This document shows, piece after piece, positions 1 to 12,115 of a DNA stretch of 64,000 nt. Every line of letters starts with the position of its first letter. Position 1 is the first letter of the stretch. The notes beneath the pieces were generated by a model, which saw only the letters and a list, made by a program, of their open reading frames with translations, was not told where the DNA came from and ran no database searches. The translations under genes were made by a program, and so were the position numbers. The DNA is from Gautieria morchelliformis (Eukaryota > Basidiomycota > Agaricomycetes > Gomphales > Gomphaceae), in assembly GCA_015179125.1 (NCBI GenBank), contig WHVA01000047.1, positions 124,001 through 188,000 of the forward strand, written 5' to 3'.

Positions 1-2417
1 GAACCTCCAAAAGAGATGGCGCCATCTTGTTGCTCATCAACTTTCTGCGCCACGAATGCATTGGCAAATAGAAGCGCGTTGCTCAACAGAGAGGCGATAC
101 GGCGTGCAACATCCAGCGTGATTAACACCGGAGAGTTATGGCGTAAGAAAGATAAGATGGCACCCAAGGCACACTCCCGCACGTGTAAAAGGAACATCCA
201 CTCTTGTGGGCTGCGTGCGATGTTCGTGGTCGTGTCTTTGCTTGTAGGTTTGGGCAGGGCATTTCTCCAGAGAACGAGCAACTGCGGGAGATGGGACCGT
301 ACAAAGTTGGGTCCGAGTGTCATTATAGAGGCGATGCAGGTCCAGGCAACTTCGACCTCTATTCCGGCAACTTTAACATCGTGGTCACCTGCCCTCTTGA
401 GAAGCTGGATGGCCATGTCAAGTACCTTGGCACTGATGTCATACGAGACATATAGCGGTCGCTCAGGAATGACAGTAAACAGGGCAGAAAGTCCGTAAGC
501 ATGCCCTAAAGCACGTTGGTCGATATTAGCAGGTGCTGCTGGAGTGGATAGGGTAGATATATCTCTCTGCAGCATCTCCATGACGGTGAGCACAATTTTG
601 GGTAAACGCAAAGGGGTCGAGCGACAGAAACATCGCAGAGTCCAGGCCGCGCTGATCCGCGTCGAATGGTTAGGGTGGGCAAGGAGATCTACCAACGGAG
701 CGGAAAGTGCATCCTATAGTCTAGTGAGGTGGTTTCAGATGTGAGAGTACCTAATGTGAAAACGTACTTGAACAGGCGGCGGCGCATTGCCCAACTGCTG
801 AAGGAGTCCAGCTATTTCTTTCAGGACCACAACGAGGGTGAGAGGACTTGGGGAGATCTGGCCAGGCATCAAAGCAGGCCACTTTTTCAGGTAAGAATTA
901 GACAGCTCGCGAATAGCCCCTATCTGGCCTGGTTCGCTGAGCATACGAGTTCCGATAAGGTCCCTTAAAAGGACCTCGACCAGTTTGCGGACCAAGAGCT
1001 TCTCGTATCGGGTCAATGAAGACCGAGGCGTTTGAACAACCTCGTACATCAAATTTCTGACGATGAGGGGGTAGTTACTTTCCACGAAAGCTGAACCCAA
1101 GGTCGTAAAAAGTGTTGCATAAAAGCTTATAATGCCAATGCGCATTTTGCGGGTGGAGGTCGTCTTGTTGAATTGGGACGAGAGCTGAAGCAACATATTT
1201 TCGACAGGTAGAATCGTCGTTGGCGCCCCATTGGACGGTGGTGGAATCGGTGATTCGTCTTGTTCGTCCCCGTCCTGGTCTTTCTTGTTGCCACCTTTCT
1301 TGGATGCATCTGGAGGTGGAGGAGCTTTCTGCACCTGGGTTGACGCAAGAATGTGGCCTGCCAATCGTGCAAGTGAATGCCGTGTGAGCTGATCCGCACC
1401 ATCTAAACTCTTTGTGCACAAAGTCACGACAGATTCAACGTCTGCCACCGTCCTATTTCCGTCATTTGCAGGATACATGATGACAAGAACCTGTAACATT
1501 GTTAGTACTCAAGCACACGGTCAGGGGTCAAATATTGCAAGACGAACATCAGCGGCAGCCCTTTGAATGGATAACGCTTTGTCAGATAATGCGGACTTCA
1601 TCTGCTTGATAATATCCTTCGAAAGCGAATCGGTTACAGCACGTGCGGCCGTGGAAAGTGATTTCTGAAGTGCCGTTATTGCATGAAAACGTAGCAGCAC
1701 TGGCTAGGGTTGTGCTGAGAATCAAATGCATGGCGAATCCCCAAACAATATCTTACATTGGAGTTGTTCTTGAGAGTCTTGAGAGATACCAGAGCAATCT
1801 CAGCCATGAAAGACATGACCTGATAAACAGCAATGAGACGGGTTCGACAGCCAGAATTATATTTAATCTACCTGTGAACCGAACACAGCCATTAGGTCGC
1901 CTATGCATGAAAAAGCAGCACTATGGGATATGAGCATTACTCTGCAAGATATTACCAAGTGCGGGAACCAACTCACACTCGCGTATCCCTATCCAACGGC
2001 TTCATTTCACCCGCTACCTTGACTAATGCTTGTAAAGTATCGAACAATGTTCGAGTCTCCCCGCGAGTGTAAATGGCTATAAAGCATCGTGCAACAAGAT
2101 GGCGAATGGGGCGGCCCGGGATAGGGTACGGATCGGCACCCTTTGCAATGCTGAGCAACGTAGCCTCTACACTGGACTGAGCGTTTCTGAGAGCATCCTG
2201 CGAATCCACTGCTTAATGAAGTATATCTGTACGATGTATGAGTCTATTTACCATTGGAACACGTTCGATCGCTCTCTCTAATGAACAAAGCCATTGAAAT
2301 ACGTAGATTTCCCCATTCTCATCAGATACCTTTGCCTGCATATCGAGCTGAGAAAGGGAGCAATGACGTTTTCAGTGAGCTCACCTCGTCTATTTCAAAG
2401 GCATTCGTCTCGCTCAT
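1..2417 (-). CDS. HEATR5/LAA1-type HEAT-repeat protein, N-terminal part
   Basis: Runs off the left edge, so the C-terminus is missing. The start is ATG at 2417, opening a short exon (2417-2385), followed by exon 2 (2347-2252) and exon 3 from 2197; all junctions keep one frame and use GT-AG. The N-terminal part resembles HEATR5 proteins (YVFQWLCSLERAIE, then IAKGADPYPIPGRPIRHLVA, then TRV-AAFSCIGDLMAVFGSQ across a splice). A long exon at about 1499-735 holds an acidic/lysine-rich insert (KKGGNKKDQDGDEQDES) and helical HEAT-like sequence. Known family role: HEATR5 (yeast Laa1) is a very large protein that binds AP-1 clathrin adaptor complexes and supports transport between trans-Golgi and endosomes. 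No stop or frameshift was found in the exons I joined. The family call is from motif resemblance. Confidence 0.85.
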
Positions 2418-2483
2418 AATGGTTTGTGACTGCGTCACAGCAGAAGCAGCAGTCAGCGGCAAGAGCCTTGCGGCACGTTACGT

Positions 2484-4136
2484 TTGATGATTGAAGCCCC
2501 GACTCCGTCCCACATGCACTCTCAAGCTACTTCGCCTTCCAAGACCCAAGAGCTCCACCCCGATGATCTCAAAGATGGTTTTACATTCCCCCAGCCTTGG
2601 ATATACATTCCCCGCGTTGTTCGCACGCGCTTCTGGTACCCCGGTCTATTAGCCCATATGCCAGCCACCCCAAAACAGTACGAGGATTTCATGCCCAAAC
2701 CCCAACCCCTCACCCCCCAGCCTGGGCAACCCATTCACCCGCCCCCACATGCCGCAACCCCCGAATACACCACGGCATCGTCACCAGCGGACGCAACTGG
2801 TCAAAGTGGTCCCCTGACCGACCCACTTCCCCACGTCCCCGCTTCCATACAAACATCCCACAAAAAAGCTGTTCGAGCTCCTCGTGGTCAGGGGAAACGG
2901 CGTCCAAAAAAAGAGAACGGAAGTGGTCCAAGCCCTAAGGCCATGCAAGCCGCCAAGAAAATGGCCCATTGCGCTCCCTGCTCACAGCAAAGCCACACAA
3001 GCAGCGCCTCACGTTGCCCAGAGATCAAGGCACAGTACGCGAAGAAAAATTTCCAACTAGCCGTCATGCGCCACCTCAAGCCGGCCTTGGCAGACCCTGG
3101 TTTGTCCTTCCAACTACCCGTGTCTCCGCCTGATAACACACCCCACAGATGTTTTTGACTATAACATTTCCACAGCGATTGAAGCCCGCATGGGCCAAGG
3201 CCCCAAATTTTGCCGTCCCCGTGAAATGCCGGGGCGCCTGATAGAATGGGACCGAGCCCAACCCAGAATGGCCGTCGCCGCCAACGGCGTTGCCATGGTG
3301 CTTTAGTTTCCAAACCACCTACCCAAGAGACGCCTGGTACGCTGCTATCTCACCTCTACCTCTTCATCCTGACAAGCTTATCTTGACAGGCGGCCCTCAC
3401 AACCAAACTGATGGAATATGGGCACCACAACGAAATAAAATACAAGCCCGACGCTGGCAGCGACTCTCGCTACCCGCTTGGGGCATTTATTCGACGCGAC
3501 AGGCAAGACGAGATCTCGGGCTTCAAGATACTATGTTCCGGGTGGCATGCGAACGGGCATCCAGTGAGTTTTCCTATCCCTCAAACCCGCCAGCCCACTC
3601 ACCCCGGAACCCTTCAGCATGAGGAACCCGAAGCCTCGTCGCGCACCGTCCTTACCCAGCACACGAGCTGTAACCTCCTAATGGAATTGTCCGAGCTCAT
3701 GAGCACAAACAATGCAATCTTGGGGAAACTTGACCCTGACGCCCATCGCATGCTGACTGAGCTCAGAGCCGCCGCCAACCAGATCGGGGGCTCTAGATCC
3801 ACCCTATCGGTGGATTCCTCACTCTACCCCTGCCATGCGCTCCTGTACAACTGTCAAACCCCAGAGTACCTCGATGAAAAGGACCACCCGTATATGTGGG
3901 CAACCCTTCATGCTTTTGGCACATTTACCTCGGGAGGGGAGGTCGAAATGCCCTCACTTGGTCTCCTAATCCCCTTCTGCCCTGGGGACTCCATATTCAT
4001 CCGAGGCAACGTGTTGCCTCACAAGGTTAGGCGATGGGAAGGAGGTCAGCGGATCTCTTTCACTTCCTTTGCCCACAAGTCTGTGCTCGACGCCCATTCA
4101 ATCCGTGATCCCCTCTTCCAGCCCCCTACACCCTAG
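2484..4136 (+). pseudogene. Fungal TET/JBP-like 2OG-Fe(II) dioxygenase, decayed
   Basis: Three reading frames must be combined. A proline-rich N-terminal part is open from 2484 to 3158. Conserved sequence continues in another frame from about 3148 (DVFDYNISTAIEARMGQGPK) to an in-frame TAG near 3303. The catalytic part is open from 3411 to 4136. The C-terminal half has fungal TET/JBP hallmarks: DHPYMWATLHAFGTF, PGDSIFIRGNVLPHKV (iron-binding His) and GGQRIS (2-oxoglutarate Arg). Where relatives have the His of the HxD iron motif, this copy seems to read Tyr (EYLDEKD). TET/JBP enzymes oxidise methylated bases in DNA; in fungi they are expanded and often associated with transposons. The stop, frame changes and apparent ligand loss argue for a dead copy. 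It is divergent from the HEATR5 gene, 66 bp away. Confidence 0.7.
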
Positions 4137-5165
4137 ACTACCTCCTGTCAACATGTCATCGAATGTGTGTTTTGCCTTCGATAGTTTGCTTCGCATGTAG
4201 CGCCCTATCCCTGGTAGACGTTCACCACCTGTTTTGTCAGATAGCCAAGTGCTCTCGCTAAATGAACCATGATTGTGGTTAAATTATGGTCAAAAAATGT
4301 GAAGACATAGATGAGTTCTAAATGATCGGAGAACAGAAGAGTTGACATTGGAACTATTCACGACACCTCACGGCCACGATCTACAGGTGCGCAATCTTGG
4401 TAAAGCTGTCTCAGCTAATGAACAAGACATTTCCATGTTTACCGGAAGTGTCCTAGGTTAAATAACCAGATCACTGATATGAAGAAATATATGCTGTATA
4501 ATAAGCGTATACTTATTTCACCAAATACACCAGGCTAATCTACGCGACATTGCCTGATTTGAAACGGTGAGTGACACCGTTTGGGATCAGGCATTGGCGG
4601 ACCGTCCTGAAAACCTGTGTGAATTGGTGTGTTTTGTGCAAACCGACGGCGAGAGATGAAGTGGGACGCGGGATGGTGTGAGTGGGGGTTCGTAAGATGG
4701 GCAGGAACGGTTGCTGGTGCCAAGCACCCAACGAGACGGAACAGTTCCGGGAGGGTGTGATGCGGGACGACGGCACTCGATGGCGCGGGGTGGTGAGAAG
4801 CGACATGCAGCGGCAGGGCACAGTAGAAGCTGAATGAGGTGTGGGAGCCTGTGTAGCGGTGACAAGTAATGCGTGGCCATGCGGCGTGCCGGGAGTGACG
4901 GGGTATGTGAGGCGGGGCGAGAGGGGGAGATGGTGGGATGTGACAACGATGGATGAGTGGCGGCGGATGGACGGAAGAGCAGCGAAAAGGTGCTGCGGGG
5001 AGTGGGGGCTAGTACAAGGCGAAGGAGGCAGGGCAGATTGGTGGCAGGCCGCGCAGAACGGTAGGAGCAGGTGACAGCACACGGATGTCGTTCTCCGGCC
5101 GCACAAAATAGCCAGCGACAGCAAGTTATCGTCGAGCAGTACTTGAGCGGCCCGCGTGGTCGACG

Positions 5166-5640
5166 GTAAATTAAGGGAGGTTACGGAGATTGGAATCGGT
5201 AAGGTGGCCGGCTTGCAGTCTGCAGAACGTAGTCACTTGTCGAAAGGTATGCGAGCGCGGTCCGCTCTAAATGGCTTCCATTACATGCCCGGTAGTCACG
5301 CGCAGGCTGGCCATATGCGCCTGCGTCTCACCAGAGAGTAGATGGCGGCGAATGACACGAGTGTTTTCGATAAATAACGGGATCGCTATTTCGCTCAGTA
5401 CTGAGCGAAATAACGATCCCGTTATTTATAGTTCGCGCTTACTTCAGCTACCCTAATCAGCCTGCCTGGTTGGGGCTCTCGACTCGCTGCGCCCGTCTCA
5501 ACTCTCCAGTAAATTAACGGGGGTTACGGATATTGAAACCGGGAAGACGGCTTGCAGAGCTAGTCATGTCGAAAGGTATGCTGGCTCGCGGTCCGCTCGA
5601 CATGGCTTCTATTACATGCCCAGTCGTCACGCGCACTGGG
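5166..5640. repeat. Diverged direct repeat flanking a palindrome
   Basis: A segment at about 5166-5312 is repeated at about 5509-5640. Shared blocks include GTAAATTAA, GTTACGGA, ATGTCGAAAGGTATG-like sequence, GCGGTCCGCTC, and ATGGCTTC-ATTACATGCCC followed by GTCACGCGCA. The copies differ by many substitutions and small indels. The second copy ends about 80 bp before the GH35 start codon, so the duplication concerns its upstream region. Confidence 0.75.
5370..5429. repeat. 60-bp near-perfect palindrome
   Basis: Left arm 5370-5399 and right arm 5400-5429 are reverse complements with one mismatch in 30 and no spacer. The core is CGCTCAGTACTGAGCG. It lies between the two copies of the direct repeat. 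It could extrude as a cruciform or be two fused ends of a lost element; no function is evident. Confidence 0.9.
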
Positions 5641-5721
5641 TTGGCGAAGTCGGAATATATAGAGGAACTCGACATGTGCGCTGTTGGCCAGAAGTCCATA
5701 CTTCATCCCTCCCCAGCAGAA

Positions 5722-8700
5722 ATGCCAAAATCACGGGTCACGTGGACATTTTCTGCCATCTTTTCTCTGTGTCTCGTTCTTCTCTCATGGCCTGTTGTCT
5801 TGACTTCACGCGCAAAAGCCCCTCCGGAAATTTTATCTCGGAATTCTCTGGCGGATCCACCTCGCCAGTCAAACAATTTGACTAACGTTGTGCAATGGGA
5901 CAATTACACTTTATTCGTCAATGACCAGCGCATCCTCCTCTAGTACGTGATCACCGGGCGCCCACTGTCTATACTCACCCGGCCATCAAGCTCTGGGGAG
6001 TTCCACGCCTTTCGTCTGCCTGTCCCAGACTTGTGGCTCGATATCTTCCAGAAAATGAAGGCAGCAGGTTTGAATGGAGTCAGGTTAGTCCACTGATATG
6101 CGTATATGGTTGACCCACATAACCTGGCGCTCAGCATATACACTCATTGTACGTGTGTAATCTAAATGCCGAGATCTTGGCATTGAAGTAGGAGCTTAGG
6201 GGGTCTTTCAAATCCTGCGCCGGGTGTACTGGACTTCAATGACTGGAGAGACTTGCAGCCTCTATTTGATGCCGCTAAAGAAGCAGGAATATTCATCGTT
6301 CTACGGCCCGGTAAACATGATCACTTATGCCATATAATTTATAATGACCTTTTTCAGGCCCCTACGTGAGGGTTTTTGCACCGTTAAAACACATAAGGCT
6401 CACGGAATATGTACTTGTCAGATTAACGCAGAGACCACTGCTGGAGGAATTGCACATTGGGTCACGAGTCAAGTAGCAGGTGAACTGCGCACCAACGCCT
6501 CTGACTTCAAAGCAGCATGGACACCATACATCCAAGCCATAATCAAGGCTGCCGTTCCCAATCAAATTACAAATGGTGGTCCAATTATTGGTATGTCGAC
6601 TTAACCGCCACATGTCATCTCCCTCACCTTTGTGATACAGCGGTACAAATCGGTGAGTGACGTGATACACGTCATATGACAGACATCATTCACCTTTAAC
6701 GTCGAATTCAGATAATGAATACACCCAGAATCCACCACCACGAGCAGAGTATTTTGCACAACTCGAAGAAGCATACCGTTCTGGTGGCGTTGTAGTACCT
6801 TTGTTCGTAATGACATCTGCTTCCTGTGACGTCGCTTAGAGGCTTATAGGACGTACAATGATCCTAATATGGGGAAGAATTTCATCAATGGAACTGGTGC
6901 CGTCGACATCTACGGCATGGTAGGCCTCGATACTTGTGTCCGCATACCCTGGTGTAATGACACATTTATTCAGGATTCGTACCCTCAACTTTTTGATTGC
7001 TCAAATCCTGAGGTGTGAATGATTATATGAATGCAGCTCAGTGACTAACATTGGTGACAGACATGGAATCCCGTTGTTCCCAACTACCACCAGTATCACG
7101 AGGCTAGCAATCCCAATCAACCTTGGTACATGCCTGAATTCCAGGGTACTTCTTTTTTTCTGCGACCTTATTGCTTCAATAATATTTGAATAGGCGGGTC
7201 GTTTGATCCGTGGGCTGGACCAGGATACGATGCATGTGCAGTGTTGACAGGACCGCAATTCCAAGATGTCTTTTACAAACAAAACTGGGCGTCCAATGCC
7301 AAACTCATGTCATTCTATATGCTTTATGGGTTAGATTGTTTCAACCTTCTTCCTAAATGGATTGCTAATTCATACTTGTAGAGGCACTTCCTGGGGGGGA
7401 CTCCCCTTCCCAGGGGTATATACAAGGTATCTCGGGCTTAAATGATGTCCAGTTAAATCAACCTATTTCACAATATCTCACAGCTACGACTATGGCGCAT
7501 CTATCCGAGAGAACCGGGCGCTATCTGACAAATTCGATGAGCTCAAACGCCAAGGTCTTTTCCTTCGTAGTTCCCCCGAATTTCGAAAGACGGATTGGAT
7601 CGGCGACAGTAGCACTGGCGGCGTGTCCGTGAATGGGTCAGGCGCCTTCGTGACATTCCTGCGCAATCCTGACTCTGGCGCTGGATTTTACATTGCGAGA
7701 CAAAACGACTCGACGTCCACGTAAGCCGCCTTTGTGCTTTGTCCACACCTTTATGACAATTATTACCTCGGGTGCAGTGCGAAGACCGACTTCAGAATAA
7801 CTGTAGAGACTTCCGCTGGTACCGTGACCCTCCCCCAGACATTAGACTCCATTGTGCTGGACGGAAGACAGAGTAAAGTCCTCGTCACAGACTATGCCTT
7901 TGGCGCCTCTCGCCTCCTCTATAGCACAGCGGGTATATTCTTCGCAGGAACAATCGGCTCACGCGACGTTCTCTACCTATTCGGAGACTCGACACAGAGT
8001 CACGAAGCTGCGCTCCTCCTCGTAGGAACCTCTACAGTTAAAGCGACGACGTCAAATGTTACTATCAGCACCGACTCTAACAGTAAAATGAGCACTATCA
8101 CAGTCTTGCCCGGGGTCGCGGGGTTGGTTACCGTCTGGGAGTCTGACACTCAGATGGTTCTGTATAGTGACTCTGTTACCGCTGCCACATTTTGGGCGCC
8201 AGTCATCCCAGGATCCTCAGCACTCGCCCACTATTGGCAATTTGGATCGAACGAAACTGTCCTCGTCGGCGGCCCTTACCTTGTGCGCAACGCCACCATC
8301 AACAACCAGGAGCTCGCATTGACGGGGGACCTCAACGCGAGTGTGCCCCTGACTGTCATCGCGCCGAACAATGTTAGGACTGTCTCGTGGAACGGCGTTG
8401 TCATCCCACAGGACTCAGGTGCCACGGGAGAAACGTCGATTTTCCAGGGTCGCTTGGACAGGAAATTAACATCCAATGCTGTACATATTCCGACACTGAG
8501 CAAGTGGAAATTTGCTGACAGCTTGCCTGAAATACACCCTACCTTTGATGACGCCAGCTGGATCACGGCCAACCACACATCAACCAACAGTATTTCTCCT
8601 CCGCTCTACGGTGACGGTCGTGTACTTTATGGTATGTTCCAATGACCATCTCTACTCCAGAATAGTAACCCTGTTTCAGGTTGTGATTACGGATTGTAAG

Positions 8701-9954
8701 TACTTCGATCCAAAAGGAAGACATGCCATAACTGCGACAGCTGCGAGAACATCGTCCTCTGGCGTGGTCACTTCAGTGCCAGCGGTGATGAGACATCTGT
8801 GAATCTCAGTATTACGGGAGGCAGTGGTAAGTATTCATAGGACTTCGAGGTGGAATATACGTTTGAGGCTTCCCGAAGCGTTTGCTGCTAGCGTCTGGAT
8901 CAACGACGTTTTCATCAAGTCAACATCTGGGAATAGGTACGATCTACAAATGGACCCTGAATGCCAAGACTGACACCCTTTACATGAGCTCCACTCCAAT
9001 GACGGACGAAGTGTATAATTTCCCGCCAGGCTCAGTCGTCACCGGCAAAGACAATGTGATCACCATCATACAGGTTTTATAGACTATATTTCGTTAGCCG
9101 AATTGTTCATTAACGTGTAAGTGCAGGATAACATGGGCCTAGACGAGAGTAGCTGTAAGTTTTCCATTTAATATTTTCTTGGAAAGTTCTAACTCGACAG
9201 GAATCTAGTGACCGCTGAGCAATCGAAGTCTCCACGAGGCATTTCGGGATTTAAGCTCAACAACGGTAATTTCAAGATTTGGAAAGTCCAGGGTAAACTA
9301 GGAGGCTATACTGAGTATGTGAGAACATGTTACAGGTGAATGCAGCTAATATCTCTAAAGCTATCCGGACAAGACACGTGGCATTTTGAATGAGGGGGGC
9401 CTATTTGGTGAACGACAAGGGTGGCACTTGCCTGGATTCGACACATCACACTGGCAGACTAGAGCCTTGGCCGACGGATTACCCAATGGCAGTGCTGGTG
9501 TTGGTTTCTTCGTCACGACATTCAATCTCCAGGTGCCATCAGGTACTGATGTACCGATGTCATTCGTTTTCGATCAGCACTCCCAGCCGTTCCGTGCTTT
9601 ACTGTTCGTCAATGGATGGAACTACGGGAAGGTATGCACATAGATCTTATTGTCTAGCGGATTACTGTACATTAGGCCGTTCCAGCGCGTGGGGAACTTG
9701 GGGCCTCAAGTCAAGTTCCCAGTACATCAGGGCTTGTTGAACTATAATGGCAACAAGTACGTTGCGCACTGCACACCATTCGTTTTGGCTTTCTAATTTA
9801 TGGCTCCAGCACGGTTGCTGTGGCCCTTTGGGGGCTAGAAGCCAACGCGACGCTTACTCCAAAGCTCTCGCTAGTGGCCGACGGCTTTATTGACGGAGGT
9901 GTTGGTCCCATTGCCACAAACAACCCCGGATGGTCTCCCCGTAACTCCGGGTGA
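5722..9954 (+). CDS. Secreted GH35 beta-galactosidase
   Basis: Hydrolyses terminal beta-galactosides outside the cell. The start at 5722 was chosen because a hydrophobic signal segment ([15 protein letters not shown]) follows at once, although the frame is open further upstream. The first exon (5722-5942) leads to the fungal GH35 barrel: [47 protein letters not shown]. The acid/base Glu lies in IDNEYTQ, built across exons 6641-6652 and 6712 onward. The nucleophile Glu is in MPEFQGG (about 7130-7200). The beta-sandwich domains follow, open from 7734 to 8645, then [14 protein letters not shown] and [16 protein letters not shown]-type galactose-binding jelly-rolls. The stop is TGA at 9952. Length and domain order match fungal extracellular enzymes of about 1000 residues. 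It has many introns, including three micro-exons (14, 8 and 12 nt). One donor near 6804 is weak (GTTCGT), yet all joined frames stay open. Confidence 0.9.
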
Positions 9955-11109
9955 CTGGAAAGGATACGACACTGAGAATAATTGGTCCCTGTATGAAGTT
10001 GACTGATTCACATCAAGGAACATGATTGTGCATTGAAATCAGATCTTGCCTTGTGACCTCGGAGACCTAGCTGGAACACATTCAACTCGGGAGGTAAGAT
10101 GCCTTGAGTACTGGCCAGCCAGCTTTTGGTGCTTGAAAATTCGGTCGCGTTAACTGCCCGACATGGGACATATGTCTTATTTGCTGTGTGGCCGCGCTAT
10201 CCTGCTCTGTAGTCCCCTCGGCTGTCGATCCACAGTGAACCTACATTTCGCCTACCATGCTGACTTGGAAGACCTCCCGATCAAAGGAAGGTGCAATGCC
10301 CAGCCAACGGACATGGTATGCGGGAACACCTAGACAAGCCACCAATTTAGCATCAACAGCAAATGTGCGCATCTTGTGACATCGCGATATCGCCTGATGA
10401 TGCGGGCACCCCTCTTGCAAGTCTGTATTCGACGAAGCGGTAGAGCATCCTGGTAGTCACAGAATTCCATTAGGACTTCTATCGCTTGCTCTGGGTGAAG
10501 TGCTATACTGGTAGAACGCTATGTGATCCGGATAGACTACCCCTTTTCCCCTGATGTAATAGATCAAGGCAGAAGCACTTCCCTTCGGCAATTTGTTTGT
10601 GAATAATCTGTTAGATCTAGATAGTCTTACCACAATCCCCTGCGACGGTCGGTTCTCGAAGGCCTGTCAGGAGTGATTCTCGTGGACGGTGTTCGTCTTC
10701 GAAACGTACATCCTGCCCTGGCCAGTGGCAACCGGGCTCAGGTGGCGACGGCATGCACTGTCGGTCATGAGTCTTGCGTCGTTGATGATCAACGACGCTT
10801 CCACGTTTGCAGTTTGCCGTGTTCTCGTGCACGTGTTCCTCTCAGCTTGTCTTCGAGGCGTTCTTGGAATGCGGGGACAGTGTTCTCGAGATCACGCATC
10901 TCGAGGCGTATTAATTCACCCGGTGACTTCCCAGGCAGTTTCAGCCAGCTGGATAGCCTGTTGCCCTAGGCTTTCACTGAGGCCTAAATGTTTCTTTGTA
11001 GTCAACATTCGATCCACCAACAAGTTGCCAATGCTATCGGTTCATACACTTGGTCGGTGCGATTCGTGTTCCTATGGCTTGAACTTGAATATTCCGAGCT
11101 TTGACTGCG
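9955..11109. other. Region without recognised gene
   Basis: It must hold the 3' end of the GH35 transcript. Open frames at 10617-11252 give no protein family I recognise. They may be further decay products of the ABC transporter remnant that follows. Confidence 0.5.
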
Positions 11110-12115
11110 GTCGACGGCTCGTCTGTTTTCCCGTGAGCGAACCATCTTTTACAAGCGGTGTCTCATCGTCCGACGTAGTTGGCTCTCTTCCTTGCTTACA
11201 GTTACCATTCTCATTGTTGTTGCAGGGTCTTGCATCCCGCTCTTCTTCATGACAAATCGCGCAGAAACGTGCACGACTAACTTTGTTCTTGGACTGAATG
11301 TGCCCCTATACTCAGGCAATTCTCCACACAGCAGCGTGCTCAGCTCCAGTTACTTGGTGGGGGTGTAAACATCTCAGCTCCCAACCTTGTCGCCACATTA
11401 GGCGTCAGCGCTGCTCAGATAGCTGTCCGTGCAATCCCCGATCCGATAATAACACATTCGTATGCATTGTGCAACAGAATTTTCGAAATCTTTCCCTAGG
11501 TGGATTCTCTATGGAGTTGGACACAGGAAACACTCTTTTGGCATGGGAAGGGAGTGATACCGCCTGGTCTGACAGGACCTACACTGCTGAACCTGGCTTC
11601 AAATATTTTGTACAACCGAGCACTAAGTGTATCTGGAGGAGCAGCCCAACAGCTCAGCACTTGCCGCTAATTACCGGTCTTTTCCTGCTGTGAATGCGGG
11701 AACCCTTGTTGTTTTGAAAGCCTTTTTCGGAGCGACGATGGTGAGTCGGTCCAGTATATGGCACAATCCCCTGATGTCATGAATCCCCAATGCCAGGGTG
11801 TTTTGCCTGCGTTTTCCGCGTTATACGTGGCGTCGGAGCGGCGATCGTCTGTACAAGCGATGCAATTGTCCAATGGATTGACCAACCCTGCCGGTCTCTG
11901 GCTGGGTCACCTTCTTTTTGATAGCATATTTTGTACTATCATAGCCACAGTCATCACCATCATCTTTACAGTTGCGTCCAGGTCCTGGATATTTCGTGGG
12001 TGACGGTAGGTCTTTACAGTGTCACCACTGCAAAAGTCACTCAACGACCATTTGGTTCGTGTATGGCCTGTGCTCGTCTTGTATGGCTCTTCGCATACTG
12101 CGTTTCCCTCACTGC
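11110..12115 (+). pseudogene. ABC-A family transporter fragment, decayed
   Basis: Pieces in several frames fit the second transmembrane half of a fungal ABC-A (ABCA1-like) transporter. RERTIFYKRCLIVRRSWLSS and LTVTILIVVAGSCIPLFF lie at about 11120-11260. NFRNLSLGGFSMELDTGN lies at about 11475-11530. The best piece, YVASERRSSVQAMQLSNGLT, continues into NPAGLWLGHLLFDSIF (11758-12003), followed by a membrane segment. No nucleotide-binding domain with Walker motifs was found. Frameshifts and stops interrupt every part. ABC-A proteins move lipids across membranes; this copy cannot. It marks the transition from single-copy genes to the transposon nest. Confidence 0.7.

Larger units (their letters stand above)
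4137..5721. other. Intergenic region upstream of the GH35 gene
   Basis: No recognisable gene. The stretch 4840-5080 is strongly G-rich on the plus strand, which produces a long but meaningless open frame on the minus strand. The region contains a spaced direct repeat and a long palindrome, annotated separately. It should include the promoter of the beta-galactosidase gene, but I recognise no specific binding sites. Confidence 0.6.

Noticed and set aside
4540-5124. 194-codon minus-strand open frame
   Set aside because: It is rich in Pro, His, Ser and Thr because the plus strand is G-rich; it has no domain and no codon structure, and a second frame is open over the same stretch.
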